A DNA stretch of 18,337 nucleotides, from the NCBI GenBank assembly GCA_964600025.1, contig CAZRHJ010000039.1, positions 1 through 18,337 on the forward strand. Reading direction: 5' to 3'. Numbering within the stretch: position 1 is the first letter of the stretch; every line of letters begins with the position of its first letter. Origin of the DNA: JADFUS01 sp964600025 (GTDB taxonomy: Bacteria; Bacteroidota; Bacteroidia; Bacteroidales; Rikenellaceae). Positions 7,332-15,941 of this stretch are shown here, in pieces. The notes beneath the pieces were generated by a model. It worked only from the letters and a program-made list of their open reading frames with translations, did not search any database and was not told where the DNA came from. A program made the position numbers and the translations under genes.

Positions 7332-8471
7332 TATTTTTCTCCACCTCTCCCGAATCGCATCAAATGAATATTTCTCGGCAATGGCTTTGCGCCCTTCAGC
7401 AGCATATTGATTAATTCTGTCTACATCGTTCCATAGCGATACAACATTTTGTTCCAAACTATCGACATCGCCAGGAACAAACAATCTCCCTATGGGAGTT
7501 CCTCTATTTTCAATAATTTCCGTAAAACCCCCATGATTAGGAGCAACCACACACTTACCATGTTTCACTGCATCTAATATTGACATGGGAAAGCCCTCAT
7601 ACCACTTACTCGCCATAACAAAAAAACGAGCATTTTTAAAAAATGCCTGAAAAGGCTTTCCTGATAAATGTCCTAAAAACTCACAATTGGCGGGAATATC
7701 GCCTATATCATAACCCTCTCGTACTCCTCCAGCAAACTTAAACTGGATAAGTGGGTTGCGACGAGCAACCTCAATGATCAAATCAATTCCTTTTTCCTCA
7801 CTTATTCTTCCACAATAACCCACATAATATCCTCTTTCGTTGCTATTTTCTATATATACATCATCAAGCCCATTAGGTATCACAATTATCTTATTTGCAT
7901 CAAAACCTGCTGCTACCAATTTCTTTTTCTGAAATTCAGTGATACAACAAAATTGATCTACATAATTGAGATAATATCCTTTTTTTCGTGCTATAAAGTT
8001 GCGTAGTGCATAGCCTAATGATTTCAGCATATTATGTTCACAATTATATTTTACACAAGAAAATTCATTCCCTTTCTTTAAGCAACATTCACAAGGCACA
8101 TAATTACGCATAAACAATCCAGTAGGGCATATCAGCCTAAAATTATGTATGGTCATCACCACCCTCACACCTTTTTTCTTACAGATTTTTAATATCGCTG
8201 GTCCTATAAAAGGATATAAATTATGTATATGTACCACATCAGGGGTAAAAGCCTCAAGTACTTTACTAAACTTCTTCACACCCAACTGAGGAAAAATGCC
8301 ATAAACAAAAGCCTTAATCTTCCCCTTTAAGCTATCTTGTATCATGGCAGTCGATTTACGATATTCCGCTACGTCATATCCCAAAGAGTTATAGATTTTA
8401 GCCATGGAATCCACCACAGCTTCTTCGCCACTGTATTTTCCGTAATCGTTGTGAACTAATAGAATTTTCAT
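7320..8471 (-). CDS. GT4-like glycosyltransferase with an N-domain cysteine cluster
   Basis: Retaining GT-B glycosyltransferase that should add one sugar of the lipid-linked repeat unit in the cytoplasm. The N-terminal acceptor domain has VVHIHNLYP at 79-87 and TIHNFRL; the C-terminal donor domain has IPNGLDD at 198-204, GYCGRISEEKG at 218-228 and YEGFPMSILD at 291-300. The usual E-x7-E pair is Glu292-x7-Asp300, a conservative change in the second acid. A cysteine-rich insert (Cys115, 127, 129, 130, 139, 144) lies between the domains' core strands; a metal-binding or stabilising role is inferred. The 383 aa length is normal. The 49-base gap upstream of it (8472-8520) holds no signal that I recognise. 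Donor sugar unknown. Confidence 0.9.
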   Translation of the reverse strand: MKILLVHNDYGKYSGEEAVVDSMAKIYNSLGYDVAEYRKSTAMIQDSLKGKIKAFVYGIFPQLGVKKFSKVLEAFTPDVVHIHNLYPFIGPAILKICKKKGVRVVMTIHNFRLICPTGLFMRNYVPCECCLKKGNEFSCVKYNCEHNMLKSLGYALRNFIARKKGYYLNYVDQFCCITEFQKKKLVAAGFDANKIIVIPNGLDDVYIENSNERGYYVGYCGRISEEKGIDLIIEVARRNPLIQFKFAGGVREGYDIGDIPANCEFLGHLSGKPFQAFFKNARFFVMASKWYEGFPMSILDAVKHGKCVVAPNHGGFTEIIENRGTPIGRLFVPGDVDSLEQNVVSLWNDVDRINQYAAEGRKAIAEKYSFDAIRERWRKIINK

Positions 8472-8520
8472 ATTTTAAAATTAAAAAAGCTCATGATTTA
8501 AGTCCTTTATCTTAGCTATC

Positions 8521-9192
8521 TTACAAATGCCAACCTGCTATTTTCTTAACTATTCGGGCTGGAGTTCCTGCAATTATCACATTTTCTTCTCCATATTGCT
8601 TATTAAGCAAGGACGATGAAGCAACGACACAATTGTTTTGAATCTCAGTTCCCTTCAAAATTGTGTTTCGTGCAGCAATCCACACTTTATTTCCAATGAA
8701 TATTGAAGCACTATTAGGAAGTTCTCGATTATTTTCGTCTAAAATAACATGTGCATCACTATCCATCACTAATGTGTCCCAACTAAACTGCACATCATGT
8801 CCTATCGTTATATTTTTAGAACAAACAATTGAAGTTGTACCTGATATTGCAAAATTATCTCCACACGATAAAACCGCTCCATTTTTAACGGACAGAATAG
8901 CTCCATGTCCAATATGCGCATCGCTATTGAAAATTATTCTACCTCCTTTTCTCACATCTAATATAGTGTGCAAAGCATAAGTATCAACAGCATCAACTTT
9001 ATGATATCCTATACGAATCAGTCCTAAAGTAGCGTCATTAGCTACGACAATTCCGCCTCGATACATATTTTTAATACGCACATTATTTGCTATCCATATA
9101 GGAAATTTAATTGCCTGTTTTAATGGAATATATCTAATATTAAACCAAATCGTTCTCGGAAGAGAAAACAAAATTTTTACAAATCTATTCAT
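8521..9192 (-). CDS. Left-handed beta-helix (hexapeptide) acyltransferase
   Basis: Probable sugar O- or N-acetyltransferase using acetyl-CoA, of the LbH hexapeptide-repeat superfamily. The N-terminus (1-45) is basic and aromatic. Repeats run from about residue 85 to 215 with imperfect [LIV]-G-x4 turns: HIGHGAIL at 93-100, IGHDVQFSWDTLVMDSDAH at 130-148 with the likely catalytic His148, IGNKVWIAARNTILKG at 167-181, and the terminal AGTPARIVKK typical of maltose/galactoside acetyltransferase relatives. The start codon lies inside the end of the upstream GT4 gene (8-base overlap), which points to translational coupling. It may modify the sugar added by a neighbouring glycosyltransferase; the substrate cannot be told. 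Confidence 0.9.
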   Translation of the reverse strand: MNRFVKILFSLPRTIWFNIRYIPLKQAIKFPIWIANNVRIKNMYRGGIVVANDATLGLIRIGYHKVDAVDTYALHTILDVRKGGRIIFNSDAHIGHGAILSVKNGAVLSCGDNFAISGTTSIVCSKNITIGHDVQFSWDTLVMDSDAHVILDENNRELPNSASIFIGNKVWIAARNTILKGTEIQNNCVVASSSLLNKQYGEENVIIAGTPARIVKKIAGWHL

Positions 9193-10327
9193 CTTTTTTT
9201 ATCAATTCTACCCATTTAGACATAATATTATCAATATTAAACCTTTCTACATTGATGCTCGCATTATAACCAAATTTCTTTCTTAAATTTTCATCACGTA
9301 TTAATTTACAAATACAATCAGCTAAACATCTTGTATCGCCTACATTTTTCACTAAACACCCATCTACTCCATCTGTAATAATGTCGGACGGACCACACTT
9401 ACATGCAAATGACACACAAGGAACTCCGCAATTCATCGCTTCGGTAAGAACTAAGCCAAATCCTTCATATCGAGAACTCATAACATATATTGAACTTTCA
9501 AGAAGAACTTTATTAACATCACTAACAGCATCAGAGATAGTAATCACATTTTGCAAATCAAGCGATTTTATTTGTCCATCATATTGATCTCGACAATCTT
9601 GCCAACCTCCATAGATTTGGAGTTTCCAATCTGGAAATTTTTCATAAACAAATTTCCATGCGTCAATCAAATAATCATATCCCTTTTGATATGATAATCG
9701 GCCTAATGAAATAACTTGTTTGTTATCTAACAATGCTCTAACATGTGGTTTTTCATTTGTTATGGGATTGGGAATGACCACACTATTTTTAGGAGCACCT
9801 CGAAGAATACGATCATCTTCTGTCAAAACAACAAAATAATCATATTGTTTTAATGCTATATCAGTGAAAAACCGTCTTAATTTGAAAATGGTTTTGCCAA
9901 AAAAGTTATAGTTCAACTCCTCAGAAACATATTTATCAACCAGCTTAGACATATGAGATTCATATATCTTCAGACTCCCATCTTTTACCCTCATAATACC
10001 AGAAATATGAATCTGGGTAAAAAGCACATCAAAAGTATTTTCTTTTAAAGATGAACTTACTTTTTCCTTAATCGTCTTTTCTAGCTTATGCTTCTGCCAA
10101 ATAGAAGTTAGAATTGATGCCCGTCCTCGTACAACAATTGGGGAGAGATTTAACGAAATAATTTTAATTCTGTCATCACATTTGAAAAATGGTTTTGGCA
10201 ATCCATACAATGATAAAATAGTTACTTCATAGTTATTATTTACAAACCAATTAGCTTTTTCTATTAAGACTCGCTCCATTCCACCAGAAGCTTCTATAGT
10301 ATTGGTTAAGTACAAAATTTTTTTCAT
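9185..10327 (-). CDS. GT4 glycosyltransferase
   Basis: GT-B fold glycosyltransferase, 380 aa, expected to act on the undecaprenyl-linked repeat unit. It begins with the typical first strand and glycine loop (LTNTIEASGGMERV at 7-20), carries IPNP at 185-188, the phosphate-binding SLGRLSYQKG at 207-216 (Arg210, Lys215), and a canonical E-x7-E in YEGFGLVLTEAM (Glu288, Glu296). GPSDIITDGVDGCLV follows as in GT4 enzymes resembling galactosyl- or N-acetylgalactosaminyl-transferases, but the donor cannot be assigned. It starts 5 bases after the stop of the next upstream GT4 and overlaps the hexapeptide acyltransferase by 8 bases. Confidence 0.92.
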   Translation of the reverse strand: MKKILYLTNTIEASGGMERVLIEKANWFVNNNYEVTILSLYGLPKPFFKCDDRIKIISLNLSPIVVRGRASILTSIWQKHKLEKTIKEKVSSSLKENTFDVLFTQIHISGIMRVKDGSLKIYESHMSKLVDKYVSEELNYNFFGKTIFKLRRFFTDIALKQYDYFVVLTEDDRILRGAPKNSVVIPNPITNEKPHVRALLDNKQVISLGRLSYQKGYDYLIDAWKFVYEKFPDWKLQIYGGWQDCRDQYDGQIKSLDLQNVITISDAVSDVNKVLLESSIYVMSSRYEGFGLVLTEAMNCGVPCVSFACKCGPSDIITDGVDGCLVKNVGDTRCLADCICKLIRDENLRKKFGYNASINVERFNIDNIMSKWVELIKKDE

Positions 10328-10332
10328 GTATT

Positions 10333-11502
10333 TTATTTTTGATTATAACGACCTCTCCAAAATTTTAAAAATAGATTCGTTAATAAATCTATCTTACGAT
10401 GCTCCGTAACAGTTACATATTCTATTGCTTTATAAACTTCTTCAGCCAATAATGACAAATTCCAATGACTAATAATTTGTTCAGACTCTTTTCCCATTTG
10501 CCTCAACACTTCCATATCAGTATTAATAAATTCAAATAAAGCTTGTTTGATAGAATTTTCATTTAAAGGATCAAAGATAAAACCATTAACTCTATCTTTA
10601 ATTAAGATTTTCGCCGCTCTACATTTATCACTAGCCCAAACGGGGAGACCCGATGCCATAGCTTCATTTATAACCAAACCCCATGTATCGTATGTACTAG
10701 GAATAATCAACGCAGAGGATTTGGCATACATAACTTTTAATTCATCTTGTTGCATAAAAGCAAAATATTCAATATCTGATGTATGAGAAATCGTATTCAT
10801 CACTTCTTCTTTTTGCTCGCCATCACCGATAATAACTAATTTCGTTCCCTTCTTATCTGAAATCTGATCAAACAATTTTATCAGCAGAATAATATTTTTA
10901 CGAGGAATTAGTCTTCCAACAAATAACAATTTTTTCTCTTTTTTATATTTCCCTTCCTTTTCTTTCCAGAAATCATTATTGACAACATCAACACCTACAA
11001 ATAGTTGTTGTTTATTAAATCCCCAATATTCAGCTGTTTGCAACCAGTCTTGAGATGGATAAATAACAGCATCTACTGCGCTATATATTTTTTTCTTTAC
11101 ATAATTAATCATTTTATTCCTTGGCACATCTTCGATACGAGCATCGTCAAATAGAATCACTTTTTTACCATGTCTTTTTGTCCATGCGACAGATAATGCT
11201 CCAGAATAAAACGCAATAGCTCCTGCAATAACAACATCTGGTTGTATCGAATCTAACTTACGATTTACTTTTTCTTTGATTTTTGACGATTTTAGTGATT
11301 TAATATCATCATCTTCAAAAAGAATAGACCAATTTTTACAATAATTATTTGAATTATGCTTTGCAAAAGCGTATGGACTTCCTTTTCCTGCTATTTCCAC
11401 AATATGAAGTTCGATATTCTTAGAATTAAGATATTGCTGAATAGCATTAAGCCGAGAAGGCCAATAAATTCTAAAATCGGTATGAATTATTACGACTTTC
11501 AT
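10333..11502 (-). CDS. GT4-like glycosyltransferase, D-x7-E variant
   Basis: GT-B glycosyltransferase of 389 aa. The N-domain starts directly at KVVIIHTDF; the donor domain shows FVGRLIPRKN at 194-203 (Arg197, Lys202), IIGDGEQ at 224-230, and DTWGLVINEAMASGLPV at 272-288. The E-x7-E motif is therefore Asp272-x7-Glu280, a variant I recognise in one GT4 subgroup (DTWGL). The tail from about 365 is basic and aromatic (LLTNLFLKFWRGRYNQK) and could touch the membrane. It is 3 bases downstream of the GT2 gene and 5 bases upstream of another GT4, so it belongs to a run of three consecutive glycosyltransferases. Sugar specificity unknown. Confidence 0.9.
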   Translation of the reverse strand: MKVVIIHTDFRIYWPSRLNAIQQYLNSKNIELHIVEIAGKGSPYAFAKHNSNNYCKNWSILFEDDDIKSLKSSKIKEKVNRKLDSIQPDVVIAGAIAFYSGALSVAWTKRHGKKVILFDDARIEDVPRNKMINYVKKKIYSAVDAVIYPSQDWLQTAEYWGFNKQQLFVGVDVVNNDFWKEKEGKYKKEKKLLFVGRLIPRKNIILLIKLFDQISDKKGTKLVIIGDGEQKEEVMNTISHTSDIEYFAFMQQDELKVMYAKSSALIIPSTYDTWGLVINEAMASGLPVWASDKCRAAKILIKDRVNGFIFDPLNENSIKQALFEFINTDMEVLRQMGKESEQIISHWNLSLLAEEVYKAIEYVTVTEHRKIDLLTNLFLKFWRGRYNQK

Positions 11503-11505
11503 AAT

Positions 11506-12441
11506 CTATTTTATTCTTAAAAATAAGTTAATAAACTTCTTTCTTAAAACTACTGGAAATAATGATAACATCAACATAAGATATATTTTTATGTTTAAAA
11601 AATTATAGTTTAAAGATTTAAAACCATTATAAAATACTTCTTTCCTATGATTTGCAGTTAAATTAACCGACGTTTTCATTTGGTACCATCGTGATATGTA
11701 TTTTTTTATGTCTCTTCTATTTGTATATGATTCTTCATATAATTTCACGAATCCATCTCCTACAAAATCTATTTTATCATAAGCTCTAGTTGGTTTTTCA
11801 ACCCGCTGTTGAATCAAGTTAGATATAAATTGTGCCTCAACTCTTAAAGAATACGCTATTTTATATTTTACTGCCAATCTTGCCCATGTCAATAAATCTT
11901 CGCCAGACGTAACTCCAACAGGAAATCCTCCAATTGCGCTTATAGCCTCCTTCTTTACCATAACTGCCGATGTCCAAACAGGAGGATTTGAACAAGAAGC
12001 CACTTCAAAATAATTAGTCAGTACACCATCATTTTCTTTAAAAGGCAATTTGTTAATGATTGTTTGAGTTAGCTTACCATTACTATCTTGCATTTCATAA
12101 TTACACGCACAAACATTACATTCTGGATATTTTAAATGCAATTTCCACTGTGTATCAAGATAAGTAGGTTTCAATTCATCATCAGCATCTAAAAATGCAA
12201 TCCATTCATATTTTGCTTCAGCTATTCCTTTATTCCTTGCTACTGAAACACCTCCATTTTGCTGACGAATAATCCGAATTCTATTATCAACAAATGCAGT
12301 AGCCTTTTCTACACTACTATCTGTTGAGCCATCATCAACAATTACTATTTCAAAATCTTGAAAACTCTGATTTAACACAGACTGAATGGTATGCGTTACC
12401 AGATTCTCCTTATTATAAAGCGGTATTACTACTGAAATCAT
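11506..12441 (-). CDS. GT2 family glycosyltransferase
   Basis: Inverting GT-A glycosyltransferase (311 aa). The start is fixed by the first strand SVVIPLYNKE at residues 3-12. Further marks are VDDGSTD at 35-41, NGGVSVARNKG at 62-72, the metal-binding DxD in FLDADDELKP at 83-92, and a later SGEDLLTWARLA with the acidic pair expected for the catalytic base region. The C-terminal 60 residues are basic and end in a hydrophobic stretch (LMLMLSLFPVVLRKK), which may anchor it to the inner membrane. It is the only GT2 among the glycosyltransferases here and lies 9 bases downstream of the polymerase gene in an AT-only spacer. Donor unknown. Confidence 0.92.
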   Translation of the reverse strand: MISVVIPLYNKENLVTHTIQSVLNQSFQDFEIVIVDDGSTDSSVEKATAFVDNRIRIIRQQNGGVSVARNKGIAEAKYEWIAFLDADDELKPTYLDTQWKLHLKYPECNVCACNYEMQDSNGKLTQTIINKLPFKENDGVLTNYFEVASCSNPPVWTSAVMVKKEAISAIGGFPVGVTSGEDLLTWARLAVKYKIAYSLRVEAQFISNLIQQRVEKPTRAYDKIDFVGDGFVKLYEESYTNRRDIKKYISRWYQMKTSVNLTANHRKEVFYNGFKSLNYNFLNIKIYLMLMLSLFPVVLRKKFINLFLRIK

Positions 12442-12450
12442 TATTATTTA

Positions 12451-13752
12451 TTATTTATTATTTTGTTGCCATTTTAGCCCCATCATCATTCCATAAAATG
12501 CAATAGGCAAGGTAAATGTAGCCATTGAATAATTAATTGTATTTTCTGTGTACATTGCTATCAATACTGCGGGTAAAGTACTGGCAGCTACTATAGCACA
12601 ATATTTAATCATATTACTATTTGAATTATCATTATACGTAATATAGCAATGGATGAATATAAAGATATAGCTCAAAAAGAAGAATACAATACCTATAATA
12701 CCATTATCACACAATATTGTAATGTAATCATTATGAGGCACCTTTAAACCTCCAAATACGCGATTATTGTACATATACTCTTGTAAATTACCCGTCCCTG
12801 AACCCACAACTTCATGAGGAACATAAAATCTATTATACAAATCTTCCCACATAGCAAATCGTCCATTGCTATTAATCTGGTCCATCGTAATATTTCCATT
12901 CTGCAAATCAGAAATAGTTACCTGTTCGCTATTAAAGAACATTTTTTCTTTTACGGATGGGACATAGAAGATGGAGACTACACCCAATATTGCCACAAAT
13001 GCCAAAATTAGTACAGCACGCAATTTATACATAAAGATAGCAAATACAGAAAGCATCACTACATTTGCTAACAGCGATGTACGAAAAACCCATACAATAC
13101 AAGGGAGCATAAACAGAAACGCAAATACTAAATTTTTCTTCGAACGTTCTATTAAGAAATACCAAGCCAAAGATATCGCCGATATGGATATATAATGAAT
13201 GGCTACCGCAGTACCATAATAAAACACCCCTTTAAATAAATAAGACACATACGGTATAAAAAAGACACCCAAAGAAAATAAAGCGATTCTCCTTACATCT
13301 ATGGAAATTTTCTTTACCAAATCCTCATTTTGAATAAATGTAGAAGTTACAAAGAAAAGCAATAAAGGGTAACAATATTTAAGAACAGTTCGTACGCCAT
13401 AAGCAGAAGAATAACCACTATACATTATACCAAAGATAGCCCACCAAATAAAGAAACAATAAAAACCTATTCCTAAAGTAAACCTAACACCTTTCCCCCA
13501 TAACGCAAGCATCAGCATAAAAATCACCATAGTCATCATCAATCGTATAGCAGCCAAATCAACTAACCCCGGTGCATAAAAAGCAAATAATGATGTTATA
13601 ATCAAATAATAAATTAAGAAGTTCCCCCTTCTCACCTCAAACTCTTTGGATACTCCTACATTATTATAAGTAAGCATTTGGGTAGGAGACATCACTCCCT
13701 TAAATCCTATCCAAAGAAAAACAAGAAAGTATAAATAATTTAATATTGGCAT
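12451..13752 (-). CDS. wzy: Wzy-type polysaccharide polymerase (O-antigen ligase/polymerase fold)
   Basis: Polytopic inner-membrane protein, about 11-12 predicted hydrophobic helices over 433 aa. It probably joins lipid-linked repeat units in the periplasm (Wzx/Wzy pathway). The large periplasmic loop near residues 270-350 carries the PF04932-like blocks NGRFAMWEDLYNRF from 296, VGSGTGN from 316 and KVPHNDYITILCDNG at 337-351, including the His340-Asn-Asp shared by WaaL and Wzy. Within a capsule operon with no second such protein, polymerase is more likely than ligase. Its ATG overlaps the stop of the upstream GT4 by one base (TAATG). No Wzx flippase is in the window, so it should be encoded to the right. 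Confidence 0.85.
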   Translation of the reverse strand: MPILNYLYFLVFLWIGFKGVMSPTQMLTYNNVGVSKEFEVRRGNFLIYYLIITSLFAFYAPGLVDLAAIRLMMTMVIFMLMLALWGKGVRFTLGIGFYCFFIWWAIFGIMYSGYSSAYGVRTVLKYCYPLLLFFVTSTFIQNEDLVKKISIDVRRIALFSLGVFFIPYVSYLFKGVFYYGTAVAIHYISISAISLAWYFLIERSKKNLVFAFLFMLPCIVWVFRTSLLANVVMLSVFAIFMYKLRAVLILAFVAILGVVSIFYVPSVKEKMFFNSEQVTISDLQNGNITMDQINSNGRFAMWEDLYNRFYVPHEVVGSGTGNLQEYMYNNRVFGGLKVPHNDYITILCDNGIIGIVFFFLSYIFIFIHCYITYNDNSNSNMIKYCAIVAASTLPAVLIAMYTENTINYSMATFTLPIAFYGMMMGLKWQQNNK

Positions 13753-14864
13753 TATAGTTTACTATATAAATCATTAAATAAATATGCATAATTAGCACCA
13801 CTGAATTTATTCACATAGCACACCGCATTAGTAGATAAAGCACATAACTGCACTCTATCCTTCAACAATGAAAGCACCTTCTCAACCATATCATCAATAT
13901 TTTCGGGTTCATGCAACAATCCTATATAGCCGTCCTTGACAACCTCTGGCAAACCACCCGTATCAGCAGCTACAACGACACAGCCTCTCGCCATTCCTTC
14001 TATGGCAGTCAGTCCAAATCCTTCGCTACGAGAAGGCATCAACAAGACATCAATAGCATCATAATAGGATTCCAAAGCATCTGCTCCCTGTCTGCCTACC
14101 CATTCCATTTTAGACTCTACCCCTAATGCGAACGCTTGTTTTAGCATTCCCTCTCTTTGTGACCCATCTCCCACGACCAACAACCTCACATCGGAATGTC
14201 TCTCTACTATTTTGGCAAAAGCAGGAATAACCAGATCCATTCCTTTGATTGTCTCTAAACGACTAACAACCCCTATGGTCAACTCTGCATGAAAACATCT
14301 CGCCTCTTTTCGGACGTTGATATGAGCAGGCAACGCATTGTATATGGTAAAATGGTTTCTTTTTTTTAGATTTGTCTCTTGTGTATATAATGAAGATGAC
14401 CCAAAGAACGATTTTTCTGCTCTTTCTGTAATACAAGTAAATGCTCTAAGACAGTGTTGTTGAATATAATGAACCAGTCTTAAACTTGAATATATATCCG
14501 CCGCCGTATGTGCTGTTGCTATAATCGTCCGAACGCCCATAAAACGTAAAAGGACTATTGGGATTGCCCCCGGAGCCATGTATTGCACATGTACTATTTC
14601 AGGCTTAAACTGCTTCACCTCCCTTTTTAACCCCTTATACAAGAATCCCACAACGCCTATTCCCTGTTTTCGACTTCCGTCATCACTCAAACAAACGACA
14701 CGACACCCTGTTTTTTTAAATTGGGACACCATATCATCTGCGTATTCAAAATAACAAAGGACAGAAACAGTATGCCCCGACTGCACCAAAGCCTTCGCAA
14801 GCGTCAAGGTTTGTATTTCTGTTCCTCCCGTCAAAAGGCAAGGAATCGTGATTAAGATTTTCAT
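13752..14864 (-). CDS. GT4 glycosyltransferase
   Basis: GT-B glycosyltransferase of 370 aa with canonical features: glycine loop LLTGGTEIQTL at 10-20, VHVQY in the N-domain, GVVSRLETIKGMD at 198-210 (Arg202, Lys207), VVGDGSQRE at 230-238, and EGFGLTAIEGM with Glu281-x7-Glu289, then DTGGLPEVV. A sampled 60-base line has about 43% G+C, clearly higher than the genes on either side, which suggests a different origin within the mosaic locus. Its TAA overlaps the polymerase ATG, so the two are probably co-translated, and 30 bases separate it from the CelD-like gene. Donor sugar not assignable. Confidence 0.92.
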   Translation of the reverse strand: MKILITIPCLLTGGTEIQTLTLAKALVQSGHTVSVLCYFEYADDMVSQFKKTGCRVVCLSDDGSRKQGIGVVGFLYKGLKREVKQFKPEIVHVQYMAPGAIPIVLLRFMGVRTIIATAHTAADIYSSLRLVHYIQQHCLRAFTCITERAEKSFFGSSSLYTQETNLKKRNHFTIYNALPAHINVRKEARCFHAELTIGVVSRLETIKGMDLVIPAFAKIVERHSDVRLLVVGDGSQREGMLKQAFALGVESKMEWVGRQGADALESYYDAIDVLLMPSRSEGFGLTAIEGMARGCVVVAADTGGLPEVVKDGYIGLLHEPENIDDMVEKVLSLLKDRVQLCALSTNAVCYVNKFSGANYAYLFNDLYSKL

Positions 14865-14894
14865 TTAAATTTTTATAATATAAATCGTATCAAA

Positions 14895-15941
14895 TTATCG
14901 TTGGAAAATTTTTCTAACTTCTCTATTCATATAGATTTTCAATTTACTGATCGAATTATGACTATTCAAACTTAAGTTACAAACATAATTACAACCATTA
15001 GACCATCCTGCTTTATAGTTCTCCTCTCCTCTCAAATGGTCATATTTTTTCATTTTTTTCTCAATTGCTCTCTTCATTAAAAAATAGAGGTGTATTTTAA
15101 CTGGAGAATAAGATGAATATTCCTTATTTCCTGCAGGCATATAATAATAATAAACTCCTTTATACTCAAATCCCAAATGCCATGCTATCGGTTTCTCATC
15201 AATATTTAGAGAAGAAAAATGCACCACAAAGGGCAACCCTTCTTTTAAAAGTTTCTCATGAAAACATGGAGCTTTATATGCATTAGGCCATCTGAATGAA
15301 TGAGCAGTCATAAATTGGGCGAAAGTATTCTTCATCGTGTCAAAATTATCATATTCTCTATAATTCAAACAGCCTAATTCGTTTAATCTTCTTATTTGGC
15401 GACGTATATCACCTCTCAAACTAGTTTTAAAAAAACACATTAACTCTTCTTCTGAAGATATATTTAACAAATTTAGATATGGACACATTTCTCCTTTATT
15501 CCAATTTAAATTACTTGTCTCTAAATTATGCCTTATTCCATCCAATATTATTTCATCATATCTATAATTTTTTAACAAATTATTTATCTCTTCCCAAAAT
15601 ACATCCAATTCATCAGAAGATAATTCTTGTTTAAATATCGGATCATGATAATCAAAATCCGAATATCCAACAGGTACAATCGATTTTATAAAAGCATTTT
15701 TCCAATTTTTTTGCCATAAAACAAGAGGAAAAAACACTTCATTACAACCACAAATTCCCAACACAAAAATAGGTTTCATTTTTCTAAGTGGGAAATACGT
15801 TTCCATCCATGCTTTAACTAAAGAAGGATGAAAAAATACGTGTGCAGACGGTGATTGTTCCAAAAGATTCAACCATTTTTCTTGATATTCTTTTCCTTTT
15901 ATTTTATTCCAATCTTCACAAACCTCAAATATCCAATCCAT
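14895..15941 (-). CDS. CelD/FemAB-like acyltransferase (GNAT superfamily, Acetyltransf_6 type)
   Basis: Cytoplasmic acyltransferase-like protein of 348 aa with the double-GNAT architecture of CelD/BcsL and FemAB proteins. Visible marks are LRGDIRRQIRRLNELG at 175-190, the conserved LPFVVHFSSLNIDEKPIAWHLGFEYKG strand region split around 236-262, YYYMPAGNKEYSSYSP near 265-280, and LRGEENYKAGWS at 303-314, the most diagnostic block. Such proteins often sit in polysaccharide loci and may N-acylate an amino sugar. Its ATG overlaps the TAA of the deacetylase gene by one base. This pairing suggests that the deacetylase frees an amine which this enzyme re-acylates; that is inference. The acyl donor, whether CoA or aminoacyl-tRNA, is unknown. 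Confidence 0.82.
   Translation of the reverse strand: MDWIFEVCEDWNKIKGKEYQEKWLNLLEQSPSAHVFFHPSLVKAWMETYFPLRKMKPIFVLGICGCNEVFFPLVLWQKNWKNAFIKSIVPVGYSDFDYHDPIFKQELSSDELDVFWEEINNLLKNYRYDEIILDGIRHNLETSNLNWNKGEMCPYLNLLNISSEEELMCFFKTSLRGDIRRQIRRLNELGCLNYREYDNFDTMKNTFAQFMTAHSFRWPNAYKAPCFHEKLLKEGLPFVVHFSSLNIDEKPIAWHLGFEYKGVYYYYMPAGNKEYSSYSPVKIHLYFLMKRAIEKKMKKYDHLRGEENYKAGWSNGCNYVCNLSLNSHNSISKLKIYMNREVRKIFQR

Noticed and set aside
12442..12465. TTATTA-rich stretch between GT2 and wzy
   Set aside because: It looks like ordinary AT-rich spacer and overlaps the wzy stop; no repeat structure beyond low complexity.
12451..13752. O-antigen ligase (WaaL) assignment
   Set aside because: The fold cannot separate ligase from polymerase, but position inside a capsule operon with no other polymerase favours Wzy.
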